DNA from: Isoetes taiwanensis | Taxonomy: Eukaryota; Streptophyta; Lycopodiopsida; Isoetales; Isoetaceae | DNA length: 64,000 nucleotides | Assembly (NCBI GenBank): GCA_021234155.1 | Contig: JAJEKV010000096.1 | Coordinates: forward strand, 3,041,678 to 3,105,677 | Reading direction: 5' to 3' | In this document: positions 33,690-47,400 of the stretch, in pieces | Position numbering within the stretch: the first letter of the stretch is position 1 | Layout of the letters: every line of letters starts with the position of its first letter | Notes under the pieces: generated by a model | The model's database searches: none | Told to the model about the DNA's origin: nothing | What the model saw: the letters and a program-made list of their open reading frames with translations, nothing else | Program-made: the position numbers and the translations under genes

Positions 33690-36600
33690 CTAGGGCGTGA
33701 TGGGCCTCAATGAGAAGTGAGAGCGCACTATGTCTTCCGTAAGCATGGGCGTCAAGGAACAAACCGCACCCATGAGAAGGCAGTTAAGAGACCGGCACCG
33801 ACGCCGCATTCGATTGCAAAGGAAAGATTGACGCCGCGATTTAAAGAGCTGACCAGATGCATTTGAGAGCAAAGACGTAAAACCAGCTTGACGGTGGACC
33901 TAAGGGTCTGGGTGAGGTGGCAGCATTCTCAAGAAGGTATCAAGACCATGCAAGGCATCGCCAGTGCTTTTGCCAACCACGCCATTACCGATATAAATCC
34001 AATTTTCGGGTGTCCAAAGTGGCATTATCCTCCCGCTTGAGCGCCCGACAAATCGGGATCCCACCGAGATCCGTGGAGATCCGGAGAGGCGAGTCGACCC
34101 CAATTGGCCATCCATGACCTTCCTCTAAAAGGGAAGACGCCACCGAAAGAAAGGAACCGCGGGCGGGAGGGGCTCCTAAGGAAGCATATGGAGAGGGAAG
34201 CATGCCCATGTGCATGGATTGCGCGAGCCAGTCCCAAAATGCTTGAACAAGATGTTGATCAAGAGCACAACACCAATGGTCCCATTCAAGTAGAGAGTAA
34301 TTGATAGACAGAGGATTGACCCAACCCGCGGGGATGGTCTTGCTTTCCGTAAGGTCACGGAGTTGATTGTAGCCTCCTGCGCCGATATAAATCTGGGCAA
34401 ATTCGAGATCATCGAGTGCGCCATTTTTTGTTGACTGTTCCAACGCTTTGACCTCGCCACGCAGGTAAGTGCTTGAGCCGCCTCGGCATGTACTCCTGTT
34501 CAAAAGTCCGAGACCGAAAGCAGATCCTTGAAATATTTGTTGGTGGGTGATAACAACCAAGCAAAGATTGAGTTGCCTCTAAAACACGATGGGCCTCATC
34601 CCGAATTTATCCCGAGATCCGCCAGTAGAAGTCATGAAAAACATATGCCATGGGTCAACAACTCTTAAGATGACTAATTCAGATCTTCAACCGTGAGTTG
34701 ATCACGCACTAAGAGTGCACAAAATAAACCCTTATCTTCTATAGAAAGATCCGCCAGATCCGGCGGAAGTCCACACCGGTGAGTGGTCGTTGATGAACAT
34801 TGCCATTGGCCGTACCACTTCAAAAGAAAGAGGTGTCGCCGGGCCACCACATAGTCAAGATAGCCGGAAGGAGTAGAGAAATCCACCGATATTTGTAGCA
34901 ATGTCAAGATATCCCTCCTCGTTTGTTTTGGGCTTCCTCGCCAGATTGAACCGGCGGTCGGGCCGATGTTCAAGGTCACGGATCCGATGCTCCCGTTCTA
35001 ACAAAAGACGGACTGATCACGGACTCGCTTACCGTGAAGCGTGGGTATGTGAAGAGGATTGCCCAGAGTATGGAGGCGGGCGTGGCAATCTCCACATCAT
35101 CGATGACCTTTTTGTTTCTCAACCTCCAACAACCGAGTCCGGAGGGACGTTAACCGACAGGAGCGGGAAAGCCGAGCTTCAAGGGAGGTGAGTCGAAGTT
35201 TCACGCCAGTGAGGTTTTGAACTTGAGTGTCTGTAATTGTCACAAAGCTCGAGTACAAGGCGCCGAGCTTAGTAATGTGTTTCGCTTTTTCACCCAGATA
35301 GTATCTTTGGACTTGTTTTGTTCCAATAAGTCCCGAATTTGGGTTTGAGCCGAGCCTCACTGATCCGTAGTAGGCTGGTCTGATCCCGCAGCACTTGTGA
35401 GATCGACACAGCCTCGTAATAGAGCCGCCGCTTTTTTTGAAGTGTGGCCTCCAAAGTTTGAATATGGGTAGTGGCAGCTTGAAGGTCTCTGAACAAAGAT
35501 CGAAGCCTCCGTGGACGCCCCAACACCACCATGAGAGCCTCCGATGCATGTAGCCGCATGGCAAAGCGCCTTGAACATCTTGGCCGAATTTGTACAGAGC
35601 CGCCGAGATGAGGAGGTTCAGGGCCCCGCATCGCCTGGTCCGAGATTGTTGAGAGGCATGACGGAATGGGTAGGCGTGGCCTCGAGGAGGAAGAGGATAC
35701 AAAGAATATGCATGGTCCGAAGTTGAACAGACGAGGGGAGGTCCGCGGAAGGTACAAATTTTGTTGAGTTTGACGCTGGAATGCAGAGAGCTACCGAATG
35801 GAGGTATGGGAAGTGGAAGGGCTCAAAACCTAAGATAATGACGTAATGAGGGCCTGAAGATGGCCGCCCACCTGGAAATTTCCTTAGAGAGACAGAGGGA
35901 GGGAGTAGCCCTGATGCGCGGCTCTACTTTGAAGAAGGCTGTAGAATAAGAGCCGTGGGCCAATCAACATGCAGATTTGAGTGGATGGCGTTGATGACCA
36001 TATTGTAAAATGGCTTATTGATGTGGGTGTTCTTAATGGAATGCCCAAGCAATTTTCTCCACGTAAACTTCACAAAAGTCTCATGTGGTTTGGCAATATT
36101 TGTGAGGCGATCTTTGGTTTGCTTGATAAGCAAGAGTGCCAAATCGAAAGTGACGCCCATGTCCCGTAAAAAGCAGCCCAAGAGACGTAAGGTTTTTGCA
36201 AAGGGATGCGTAATACCTCGTAAATCAAATGTCGAGGTAAGTAAAATGGTGGTGCCATCGACCAATCGTAGCAAACTCTTCCGGCTGACGATGTGTGCGG
36301 CGAACTCGCCGCAATTGCGCCGATTGGGGGCCGGAGCTCCATTTATGAAAATTGTAAAGCTTGTATGCCCACAACTTCCCCGACTCGCACCAACAAGGGC
36401 CTCTCGAAGGTGGGCGCCGAAAGACACAACTAAAAAAGAGTCGATCCCTTGGAGCGTAAGCTTGAAGTGTAGAACATTTGGGGGCAGCCATGGCGAAAAA
36501 ACGCCGGAATGTAAGGAACTGTGAAGAAGGCGAGAGCGAGAACATAGGACGGAAGGACGGCGTTGCAGAGAGACGAAAAGGTTTAGGGCGCCGCAATTGG

Positions 36601-36815
36601 GATGAGGGCGAAATCAGAACCGCTGATGGTGCCAGGTGTCGAAAGATGCCAAGGATGGGATTGAGAGGCAAAATTTGGCGAAGTCCCCAACAACAAAGGG
36701 AGAAGCAATGAACGGTGAAGATGAGACGAGAGAATGATCGATGTGACAAAAAACAAAGGACACATATTAATGTTTGATGGGTATGAAAAGAAGCAATGGC
36801 ATTTAATGCCGGCAA
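33690..36815 (-). pseudogene. Extra ORF region downstream of integrase, copy 2
   Basis: Counterpart of 1825-4827. The upstream frame is longer here (36815-36225, 196 aa) and begins with a hydrophobic stretch (MPALNAIASFHTH then CVLCFLSHRSF). FTIFINGAP is kept at 36427-35924. The coiled-coil section (35702-35097) is recognisable (HIQTLEATLQKK, LTSLEARLS) but carries different frame breaks from copy 1. The first frame could be the real N-terminus of this unknown protein. Confidence 0.55.
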
Positions 36816-36930
36816 CTCGGCGGGATATCATTAAAACGAATGTGTCGAGGGTACCCTTTGCTAGATATGCTACGGAGAAAAGATTCTCGCTTAGAAAGAG
36901 CCTTGCATTGCAAACACGCTATTAATTTCT

Positions 36931-36971
36931 GATTGGTCCACGCCGACTAGTAGTTCCTCTGGCTATATAAG
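36931..36971 (+). promoter_or_regulatory. Putative antisense promoter inside the retrotransposon, copy 2
   Basis: Inverted CCAAT (GATTGGTCC, 36931-36939) and CTATATAAG (36963-36971) match copy 1 exactly, while the bases between them differ. Confidence 0.4.
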
Positions 36972-37502
36972 ACGAATCGAGTGAAGCGAAGACATTCGAT
37001 GGCGCTTTAGCATGGCAAACCGGGCCGGTTTGAACAAGAACCGCACAATGCCGACGAACCGCCGAGTGGATCACCAAAAATGGACTGCTCGACCTTCTGG
37101 CTGCCACAATCGTGGGTCGCGAATGGATGGTCTGGTGTTCCGGATGGCCGAACATCCCATCCGAATACTCCCCGGGATGGAGGTGGTTCTGCACCTTTCG
37201 GGCCGGGACCCCGAAAGCGTAAACTCTATCACCTCCTCCGCATCACCTCCTCGCCCCCAACCCGAGTAGAGGGTTTTTCCTCTTAGGTGTTTAGTAGATA
37301 GGGATCGAGCCCATTTTTGTATATAGGGCAAAGGTCTATAGCGAAATAGTCACCGCAGGCCCGCATTTTATAAAAAAATCCACCTATAATAATATAATAT
37401 GCCGCCGCTTTAGTCACTATCCGTTGTGTTTGTTTCTTGAATCAGATTCTGCTTTGTTGATTTTCACTTTCTCGGTGATGAAATGTTTTGAGGCGAAAGC
37501 CA

Positions 37503-38472
37503 TTAACCAGTTGTAGGTAATGGAGTGCCATCTAACTCAACCAGCTTGGAAAACGCCGGGTCGAACCACTTGAACAATTTGATAAGGGCCAAGCCAACGG
37601 GACTTAAGTTTACCCGAAAATTTTTGTACCGAGAATCATAAAGAAGAACCAAATCTCCTTCTTTGAATGTTTTTGTCTTCAAACGCTTGTCATGTAAAGA
37701 TTTTTGCAATCAAGTGCCCATGAAGAACACGAATATAAGCATCCCTTCTAAGTTCATCCAACCGCTCCAATTGATAGACCCTTTCTTTGAGTGCAAAGAA
37801 AGCGATTATGGGCAAGAGCTTGAGTTGAAAAACCGAAAGTGTTGGAAGGATGTATTCAAACGGCATGAGAGCTTCCTGACCATAGACCAATTTGAAAGGA
37901 GGTGACTCAGAAGCGATTTTGAAACAAGTATTGTAGGCCCAAAGAACAAGAGGAAGCTTGTTTTGCCGGTCGGTCGCGAAGCGCCACAGATTTTCTGAGA
38001 ATGGTGACCGAGTTTTGTTGGTGCTTTCTCGCCAAACCATTACCTTGAGGATAGTAAGGTGTGCTCTTGTGATGATGTATCGAGATAATCCGTCCGCCTC
38101 CTTGATGGTATGATTGATAAAATGGACACCACGATCAATCGACCAGCCCGCTGGGCAGCCGAATCGCTGATGATTTGTTGATAAAGGACCTTTGGTCGCG
38201 GCTTGCCGCAGTTGTTGTCCGGAAGTGCGCAAGCTTCCGCCCATTTAGTAGCGTAGTCGCGAGAACCGTATCGTAGTGGGCACGGGTGTGCCGCGGCAGA
38301 GGATCGATGGTCCCACAAAATCCATTCCCCATTTGGTGAAGGGAAGTGGCATGGCGATCGGGCGCCAGGGGAAGAGCCGCCACGGGCGTGGGTCGCCCCA
38401 CCACCGGGCAAGCATCACACGCATGGGCGCGGGCGTGAGCGTTTTTGAAGAGCGGGGCCAAAAAATACCCAA
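37503..38472 (-). pseudogene. pol: Integrase region of pol, copy 2
   Basis: SDR-equivalent IDRGVHFINHTIKE, LVLWAYNTCFKIA and FKLVYGQEALMPFEYI are kept, with the C-terminal FKEGDLVLLYDSRYKNF at 37709-37503. The zinc-binding and first-Asp region is split across frames at 38472-38040. The catalytic Glu block (copy 1 PQGNGLAER) is out of frame here. The function is as in copy 1; this copy is broken as given. Confidence 0.85.
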
Positions 38473-38594
38473 ATTAGAAGGATTTTATGCGTGCCGTGGT
38501 GTCACCATGAAAATGACCACCACCTAGCCCTTGATGAGCTTCTCGAACAATATCCGAACTTCATGAGGTAGAACACAGCCGGGCGATGGTATCC

Positions 38595-40060
38595 TTACCC
38601 TTTTTGTAGAGATGTCCCGCAACCATGGCTCATGGAGAAATTGATGTCGACGGGATTGCCTCTTGGCGGAGAGAGCGCCGCTTTTCGGGTGGAAGAGCAC
38701 CCGTGAGGAGGTACCGCTGAAAAATCATGGAACCAATGTGGTGTTGCCGTGACTAAAAAGAGTTGAGCGCCGAAAGGCGCCCGAGACTCCGGTTGAGGGA
38801 TCATCCGTGGTGGATGCGTGAAAGATAATCCGGATAAACATGAGATTTGCCGCCTTGTGAACAATTTCAAAAGGGGCAAATTCTTGGAGAAGAAGGACCC
38901 AACGAGCAATGCGCCCGTGGGCGTGGATTTGTTGATCAAATAAAGGAGTGCTTGGTGGTCAACAAAGAACTTGATTTGACTGCCCAAAAGGTAGTGACGG
39001 GAGCCGCTGGACACGTAAAATGAGACCCAAAGCTTCACGCCTGCGGCGAGAATAGTTGCGCCAGCAGTAATTGAGTTTTCTCACCGGGCGATCGATTTGG
39101 TTTGTCAGCGATCATATTCTTGAGAAAGAACAGCCCAATAGCAAATGCCGAGACATCGACATGAACATGAAAGGGCTTGTCCCATTGAGGAGGAACAAGA
39201 ACCGGGCCCGAAAAGCAAAAGCTTCAACCGTTGGAAGCAAAGATCCGCCGGGAATTCCAAGCCCGTGGATTCATCACCCGTGAGTTTATGAATGGGATCC
39301 GCAATGGCTGCTAGTCCGTGAATGAAGGTGGAGTAATAATTGACCTTACCCGTGAAAGAGCGTGTCTCCTTGATATTTGCCGGTGCTTGAGCCTTGAGCA
39401 CACAACCGATTTTGGCGGGATCCGTGGTGATACCGCTGGTCGACAACGGGCCTAACAACTCCCCGAGGTGACGCAAAAGGTGCATTTCTCCCATTGAGAC
39501 TAATGCCGCACTCATCACATTTCTCGAAAGACGAAGTTCCAATTTATCCAAATGGTCAGCCATGGAACTCAGAGGCGTAGAAGTCATCTTGAAAATTTGC
39601 AAGAAGGGATTTTCCTTCATAAAATCATGAACAACCGAGAGCATGATGCGTCAAACGCTGATGGAGAGTTTGATAATCCAAAAAGAACTACCTTGTAGGC
39701 AAAAAGTACCCCCACGGGTGGTGAAAGTAGTCTTGAGTTGATCGATTCTTTGATTGAGATCCGATTGTAGCCAGAAAAACCATCCATGAAGGAGTACATC
39801 TCATGGCCAAAGAACCTCTTCCAACCCGTCCGTGAAGGGAAGTGGAAAATGATCACGCCCCGTGGCTCGATTGAGTTTTCGTAGTCCACGCAGACGCCGA
39901 TCTTACCATTGTGTTTGAGTGCAATGACGATGGGGCTCACTTCATTCGTAATGTTTGACCTCATAGATCAAACCTGCAGCAAAGGAGTTTGTCAATTTCC
40001 GCCTTGACGCGATCACGGTAATTAGGGTTGAGCCGCATCGCTGCTGCTAAACCGGTCGCA
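38595..40060 (-). pseudogene. pol: Reverse transcriptase / RNase H region of pol, copy 2
   Basis: SPIVIALKHNGKIGVCVDY and MYSFMDGFSGYNRIS lie at 39964-39617, with the finger part intact where copy 1 is interrupted. The FQDD box of copy 1 is frame-shifted here (LQIFKMTSTPLSS), which removes the catalytic Asp pair in this reading. NYYSTFIHGLAAIADP follows. RNase H at 39038-38595 keeps IKFFVDHQALLYLI. Confidence 0.87.
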
Positions 40061-40516
40061 TCGATTTGGTAGGAATGGTGAGTTCCCCAAGCTTTTGTTG
40101 ATTCCCTCAAGATCTCCTCGTAGCTCCAGGCGAAAATGTGTTTGAACTTTTGAAGAGCTTGACGCCCCCTGCTACGATAAGGGGCCGGAAGATTGGCGCC
40201 AATGCGACAGCCGATTGTTGCCCACGCATTACCGATCTCGACTTCGTGAGTCCGAATATGAGGTATCACTTCGTGTCCCGACAATATGAGCAAAGTTTGA
40301 AGCATAACAGAGGCGGACACTGCGTGGTGAAAAAGAGAGGTTGCCGGGTTTCATCCAGCCAGAGGTTGCTTCATGACAACAAGTGTACATTGACAGAGTT
40401 GCAGGAGGTTCAAAGATCCGAAAAGTGATCAAACGTTGATTCTATTGCAAGGAGCCGTAAGGGTCAAGCAAAGCAGCCACACCGGGTCCCCGATCAAGAG
40501 TCATTTCCCCCAAGGA

Positions 40517-41391
40517 TCAAAGATATTCGGGGTAGGAGGACAGAGGTAGACTCGCAGTGGAGCCTCGAACTTGATAGATATTCGAGCTTCCTCGAATCGG
40601 TTTCGAGAGAGAGGGTTCAAAGATGTTCAACAGTAAATAATCTTGCCCTGCTTCCAAGTCCATGGTGGCATTGAGGTGACCATCTATGATGACTAACTCG
40701 ATCCGTGGGCCCAAGAATGGATACTCTTGGCCCTCAAGGGAGAAAAGGTCGGCCGACCAACATTTCATAATCACCGTGATCTTCACCATCCTTCCAAACT
40801 CCAAATTCCAAGGGGAATCCTGGAGATCACCGATGTTGATGTGAAGAAGAGGCGTGACGCCTTGAGGTCTTGTGATATGGCCATTAGCCAATTTGATGTC
40901 ATATGGGGCACGAAAAGAGTTGTTTGATGCCCATTTGTTTGGCGGAGTTTATCCGCGATGAGATTGATCGCGCTACCCCGGCCAATTTGAACATGATTGA
41001 CTTGTTGATTGCCCACCGTGGCATGGACCGTGGGTGTAGAGGTAGCAAATGCCAACTAAAACAAATGGAAGTGGTAACGGGTCCTTGAGAGCGTGACAGA
41101 AGTTTCAAAATGGTTGCCAAGCTTAAAGGAATTTTGATCTTGGCTAGCTCCTCTTGGAGTTCCGAGACACATGAGAAAAAGGATCTCACCGGATCCACGG
41201 TTCTTCGGAGGCGTGGTAAGGAAGCAAAGAACTTTTTTGAGCGTGTCCACCCTCGGCAAGCAATATTGGGATATGTCCGAGAGCGGGAGGTTGAGATGTG
41301 GAAGGTGTATCTTGGCGTTGTTGAGCTCGGTGGTGGCATGAACATTTGCCAACGTATGGCCTTCAAGCTTTGCATGAGGTTCAAAATGCAT
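40517..41391 (-). pseudogene. pol: Protease region of gag-pol, copy 2
   Basis: The retropepsin region has the active-site motif read as VQIGRGSAINLI, where copy 1 has DGGS. The change sits in a GAC/CCG-type scramble (near 40965-40985), so the missing Asp may be a sequence error. ISQDLKASRLFFT and similar frames show shifts compared with copy 1. Confidence 0.8.
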
Positions 41392-41398
41392 TGACGAA

Positions 41399-43344
41399 CT
41401 TTAGGCATGACATGCGGCATGAGTTTCTCCAAGTCAGGTGCAAAGTGAACCTTTTTTTCTTCTTCATGAGGAATGGTGTCGACTGCAAAGGCAGGTTGCG
41501 TGCCATTAGGGATAATGGTTAAGGGGCGTGATGCCCTGGTCTGGCGTGAAACCAACCCAACCCAATTTGATGGCTGAACTGGAGGATTTAGTGCCTGAAA
41601 AATTTCTTCCTGTGCTTGTTGATCCAGCTGAGGTTGATTTGCAGGAGCTGGTTGATAGCGTGATTGCTGAGGCGCTCTTGGTGGCTTCTTAAGAACTGGT
41701 CTCGGGCCTTGTTTGCCATTAGCAATCCAGAGTTGGTAAGCCGTGAGGCGGACCGATGTGGTCTGATTGGTGCCAGGAAGCTGTACCTGAACTTGTGGAA
41801 GTTGAGGACACGCCGTGGTGGTATGACCCCATTCCTGACAGTGGTAACACTGAGCTTTAGAAGGATCAAAAGGAGGACGTGTGTTGGGTCCCCGTTGTTG
41901 CTCCTGTTGCTGATAGAGTTGATTCGGTTGCTACCGGTGGTGGTCTCACGATAGTGCGATTGTTGCCGAGGTGTTGTTTTCACTTGATAAACAAGTTTGT
42001 TGGGAAACGGTGTAGGATGAGTGCGAAAAAGCACTCTTCCGCGGCATGATTGCACATGTTGCATCTTTTGCAATGAGGCGGGCCATGGGTTGAGTTGCAC
42101 TCATTCGCCAAGTGGCCTTGGTATTTGCGCATATGGCACCGATCCGACCGCTACTGTGGATTGGCATGTTGAGGCCGGATGTTCGCCTCGGGAACCATGA
42201 CAGTGGAATGAAAGGGAGCTCTTGAAGAGCCACGCCACCGAGGAAACATTGATCGAGTGATTGACAAGGTCGATGGCCTGCTCCAAAGTCTTGGGACGCA
42301 GTATTCACCATGAGTCGAATAGCCGAGGAAGTCCTTGGAGAAACCGCACCAAAACTGCCTCGTGTTGGGTACTCCTTGAGCTTGCCGAGCGTAATATGAA
42401 GACGACCGCAAAATCACGGCGGACTCCGTGGGCTCTTGTTGAAGGTCATTGAGTTGTTTGAGATGAAGTTGATCATCATCCGTGGTCCCATAGTGAGAAA
42501 GAAAAAAAGCAGTTCTCATTTTTGACCAATCTTGTTTCCAATGGCTTTTGTTGGACATGAGCCATTGATGAGGAGAGCCACGCAGGTGGTGGAAAAGATG
42601 TGGAATTTCAGTTGAGGTTCGCGCATGACCATTTAGGACAGCTAGAGCCTCAAATTCTTCCATGTGGGCCCGAGCACTTTGGTCTAAGGGTTTGCCTTTC
42701 GTGTTGCCAAAGGTGGGATAAGTCGGCCAGAGTCCCAAAGGTAGATGTGAAAGTGCTTGGCTGGACAACAAAGATAGTGAGGATATTGAGGTGGAGGTGG
42801 CATGGTGCCCAAGGACCTTGATGAAGGGGTGATCGCGGTTGAGGGACGTAAGGTGCCCGAGCATTGGTTTTGAGGTCCGTAAGATTGTAAAACAGGAAGA
42901 GCGGTGGGAAATGTAGGAAAGGGAAATTCCCCGGTAGGCGCAAAAGAGACCTCGTGGATATCCCCGCCACCCGGGAGATGATAGTTGTGAAGGCAGAGGC
43001 GATGGCCCAAAGAGTGATGGATGTAGGCATGTTCGTGGGTATGAAAGTAAGGTTGAGCCCGATAGGGCTCCCCGATAGTGATGAGGTGGACCGAGGCCGT
43101 GTGAGCAATGTTTGCACGCTTTGGGGCGGGAACCGACGAGACAGACACGAGGGGTGGGTGGCGCCCGATCGAGCCCTAGGACCAAGGTGGCCTCCCTCAA
43201 TGTCATAAGAAGATCCATACATGTCGCAACAGTTTCCACGCGATGATGACGCCCAAGCCAGATGCCTTCGAGAGAAAGGAGTTCTTCCGGCGTGAAGTTT
43301 CTACGGATACATGGCGCATGTAAGAAAGTAGGATTGAATCGCAC
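41399..43344 (-). pseudogene. gag: gag region, copy 2
   Basis: This copy has the longest gag frame, 397 aa from Met at 43344 (18 bp inside the LTR edge) to 42151. It joins the N-terminal FTPEELLSLE segment to ARAHMEEFEALAVLNG, STEIPHLFHHLRGSPHQWLM, KQDWSKMRTAF and LHLKQLNDLQQEPTESA. The first zinc knuckle is damaged (CHMR in place of CHIC near 42140, a CTG to GCG change). The second, CYHCQEWGHTTTAC, is intact near 41855, where copy 1 lost it. Read with copy 1, the nucleocapsid has two CCHC knuckles. Confidence 0.85.
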
Positions 43345-43361
43345 TCCAGCAAATGCGGCGG

Positions 43362-43949
43362 TGTTTGGGGTTTGGGTTCGAACTCCTGAAGATAGTCCTT
43401 CCGTGAGGACACGTGGGTCTAATGAGAGTCCGGGGGACTATGTCACACGGATTTGCAAGAAGAGAACAAGAAGAAGAAAACAGAAGAAAAAGAACAATGA
43501 GAGGAAAATGATAAGCTTCCTTGATATCAATGATGAACATACATGAGCTCTCGCTATCGAGAGAAGACTGAAATGAGACAAGACTCAAAACTCATCTAAA
43601 AACTCATGTGCTAGCTCTACTCATATATATAGTACAATGGCCTTTGGCCCAATATAGACACTGACCGATCTCGGTGCCGACTCTGGAAGGAGGCCCGATT
43701 CTGCAGGAATGCCGGGCGTGCCTCTTGAAAAGCCCGAATCGCTACTGACGCCGACGCTGGGCGGTGACGGGCCGCCACTTGTCCGGCGGGCGCTCTTGGT
43801 AGCGCACCTGTGCTTTGATCAAGTGGGTCTGCCGCTTGGTCTTTGTCGGGCCTTTGACGACCGACCAGGCTCGCCTGTGGGTCCTTGTTCTTGACCTGGG
43901 TCCGTCGTATGCATGAATAGTCCCGAACCGGGAGGCACAGGGACTAACA
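43362..43949 (-). repeat. 5' LTR of Ty3/gypsy element, copy 2
   Basis: 588 bp, matching 32946-33533. The minus-strand TATA motif CTATATATATGAG lies near 43620-43632. Confidence 0.92.
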
Positions 43950-46900
43950 ACATGCCACACAGGCTCTAACATGCCAAGGCGGCTCCAACATGCCACCTAG
44001 GCTCTAACATGCCAAAGTGGCATGTTGGAGCCCACGTGCAACATGTTTGAGCCACCTTGGCATGTTGGAGCCCATGTGGCATGTTGGAGCCCGTGTGGCA
44101 TGTTTGAGACACCTTGGCATGTTTGAGCCACCTTGGCATGTTGGAGCCTAGGTGGCATGTTTGAGCCACCTTGGCATGTTTGAGCCTAGGTGGAATGCTG
44201 GAGCCCACGTGGCATGTTTGTGCCACCTTGGCATGTTTGAACCTAGGTGGCATGTTGGAGCCCACGTCACATTTTTGAGCCACCTTGGCATGTTAGAGCC
44301 ACCTTGGTATGTTTGAGCATAGGTGGCATGTTGCAGCTCACGTGGCATGTTTGAACCACCTTGGCATGTTTGAGCCACCTTGGCATGTTTGAGCCTAGGT
44401 GGCATGTTGGAGCCTAGGTGGCATGTTTGAACCACCTTGGCATGTTGGAGCCTAGGTGGCATGTTGGAGCTTAGGTGGCATGTTTGAGCAACCTTGGCAT
44501 GTTGGATCCTAGGTGGCATGTTGGAGACCAAGTGGCATGTTTGAACCACCTTGGCATGTTTTAGCCACCATGGCATGTTCGAGCCTAAGTGGCATGTTCG
44601 AGCCTGCATGGCATTTTTGAGCCACCTTGGCATGTTTGAGCCTAGGTGGCATGTTGGAGCCTAGGTGAAGCCCATGTGGCATGTTTGAGTCACCTTGGCA
44701 TGTTGGAGCCTAGATGGCATGTTGGAGCTCACGTGGCATGTTTGAGCCACCTTGGCATGTTGAAGCTTAGGTGGCATGATTGCGCCACCTTGTCATGTTT
44801 GAGCCTAGGTGGCATGTTGGAGCCTAGGTGGCATGTTGGAGCCCACGTGGCATGTTTGAGCCACCTTGGCATGTTTTACCCTAGGTGGCATGGTGGAGCC
44901 CACATGGCATGTTTCGCACCACCTTGGCATGTTTGAGCCACCTTGGTATGTTTGAGCCTAGGTGGCATGTTGGAGCTTAGGTGGCATGTTTGAACTAGAG
45001 CCTAGGTGGCATGTTTGAGCCTCCTTGGCATGTTGGAGCCTTGGTGGCATGTTGGAGCTTGCATGGCCTTTTTGGAGCCTAGGTGGCATGTTGAAGACTA
45101 GGTGGCATCTTTGGAGCCCACGTGGCATGTTTGAGCCTAGGTGGCATGTTGGAGCCCATGTGGCATGTTTGCGCCACCTTGGCATGTTTGAGCCACCTTG
45201 GTATGTTTGAGCGTAGGTGGCATGTTGCGACCCAGCGGGCATGTTTGAACCACCTTGGCATGTTTGAGCCACCTTGGCATGCTTGAGTCTAGGTGGCATG
45301 TTTGAACCACCTTGGCATGTTGGAGCCTAGGTGGCATGTTGGAGGCCACATGGTATGTTTGAGCCTAGGTGGCGTGTTGGAGCTTGCATGGCATTTTTGG
45401 AGCCTAGGTGGAATGTTTGAGCCTAGGTGGCATGTTTGAGCCTAGGTGACATGTTGGAGCCTAGGTGGCATGATGGAGACCCACGTGGCATGTTTGTGCC
45501 ACCTTGGGGTTTGAGCCTAGGTGGCATGTTGCAGTTGCATGGCATGTTTGAACCACCTTGGCATGTTTGAGCCACCTTGGCATGCTTGAGCCTAGATGGC
45601 ATGTTGGAGCCTTGGTGGCATGTTCATGTTGGAGCCTAGGTGGCATGTTGGAGCCCACATGGCATGTTTGAGCCACCTTGGCATGTTGGAGCTTAGGTGG
45701 CATGTTTGAGCAACCTTGGCGAGTTGGATCTTGTGGCATGTTAGAGCCGACCTGGCATGTTTGAGCCACCTTGGCATGTTTTAGCCACCATTGCATGTTC
45801 GAGCCTAGGTGGCATGTTTGAGCCACCTTGGCATGTTTGAGCCTAGGTGGCATGTTTGAACAACCTTGGCATGTTGCAGCCTAGGTGCATATTAAAGCCC
45901 ATGTGGCATGTTTGAGTCACCTTGGAATGTTGGAGCCTAGATGGCATGTTGGAGCCACCTTGTCATGTTTGAGCCTAGGTGGCACGTTGGGAGCCTAGGT
46001 GGTATATTGGAGCCCACATGATATGTTTGAGCCATCTTGGCATGCAGGAGCCCACGTGGCATGTTGGAGCCACGTGGCATATTTGTGCCACCTTGGCATG
46101 CTTTAGCCTTGGTGGCATAGTGGAGCCCACATGGCATGTTTGTGCCACCTTGGCATGTTTGAGCCACCTTGTTATGTTTGGGCCTAGGTGGCATGTTGGA
46201 GCCTAGGTGGCATGTTTGAACCAGCTTGGCATGTTCGAGCTGAGGTGACATGTTGGAAACTAGGTGGCATGTTTGAACTACCTTGGCATGTTGGAGTCTC
46301 GGTGGCATGTTGGAGCCCACATGGCATGTTTGAGCCACCTTGGCATGTTGGAGCCTAGGTGGCATGTTGGAGCTTAGGTGGCATGGTTGAGCAACCTTGG
46401 CATATTGGAGCCTAGGTGGCATGTTTGAGCCACCTTGGCACGTTGGAGCCTAGGTGGCATGTTGGAGCCCACGTGGCATGTTTCAGCCACTTTGGCATGT
46501 TCGAGCCTAGGTGGCATGTTGGAGCCTGCGTGGCATGTTTGAGCCACCCTGGCATGTTTGAGCCTCGGTGGCATGTTGGAGCCCGCGAGTCATGTTTTAG
46601 CCACCTTGGCATGTTCGAGCATAGTTGGCATGTTTGAGCCACCTTGGCATGGAGCTTAGGTGGCATGTTGGAGCCTAGGTGGCATGTTTGAACCACCTTG
46701 GTATGTTGGAGCCTAGGTGGCATGTTGGAGCCCGCGAGGCATGTTTGAGCCACCTTGGCATGGAGCCTAGGTGGCATGTTGGAGCCCACATGGCATGTTT
46801 GAGCCACTTTGGCATGTTGGAGCCTAGGTGGCATGTTGGAGTCTGCATGGCATGTTAAAGCCACCTTGCCATGTTTGAGCCTAGGTGGCATGTTGGAGCC

Positions 46901-47138
46901 TAGGTGTAATGTTTGAGCCACCTTGGCATGTTAGAGCCTAGGTGGCATATTGGAGCCGTCATGGCATTTTGGGAGCCTAGGTGACATGTTTGAGCCACCT
47001 TGGCATGTCTGAGCCTAGGTGGCATGTTGGATCCTAGGCGGCACGTTGGAGCCCCTGTGGCATGTTTGAGCCACCTTGGCATGTTGGAGCTCACGTGGTA
47101 TGTTGGAGTCAACCAGGTGGCATGGTGGATCCTAGGGG
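43950..47138. repeat. 19-bp minisatellite with inversion centre, right arm, copy 2
   Basis: The orientation flips at about 44016 (CATGCCAAAG then TGGCATG), exactly as in copy 1. Monomers are cleaner here; many places where copy 1 has odd bases (for example CTCCGTGG near 13023) read as the consensus CTCACGTGG. Confidence 0.93.
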
Positions 47139-47400
47139 CATAACATTCAAACCATAAAAAATAACATATGAATCAAACAAACCATTAAAAAATATTTGAA
47201 CAAAAATGGCATTCTTTAGGCCTAGGATGTCTGAATTGGCATTTTGAGTTGGAGCCTAGATGTCGTGTTTGAGACATCTTGGCATGTTGGAGCCGCGTGG
47301 CATGTTTGAGCCACCTTGGCATGTTGGAGCCTAGGCGGCATGTTTGAGCCACATTGGCATGTTGGAGCCCACGTGGCATGTTTCAAGCACCTTAGCATAT
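47139..47400. repeat. AT-rich interruption and distal minisatellite remnant, copy 2
   Basis: Counterpart of 15438-15715, with the same AT-rich break followed by ~150 bp of diverged monomers. Confidence 0.78.

Larger units (their letters stand above)
32946..43949 (-). mobile_element. Ty3/gypsy LTR retrotransposon, copy 2
   Basis: An 11.0-kb element with LTRs at 43362-43949 (5') and 32946-33533 (3'), in the same minisatellite context as copy 1. The right flank ACATG (43950-43954) is intact; the left flank reads CTATG, probably a scrambled CACATG. It has the same coding order as copy 1. The two copies are complementary in damage: each keeps protein motifs the other has lost at CNG sites. Confidence 0.93.
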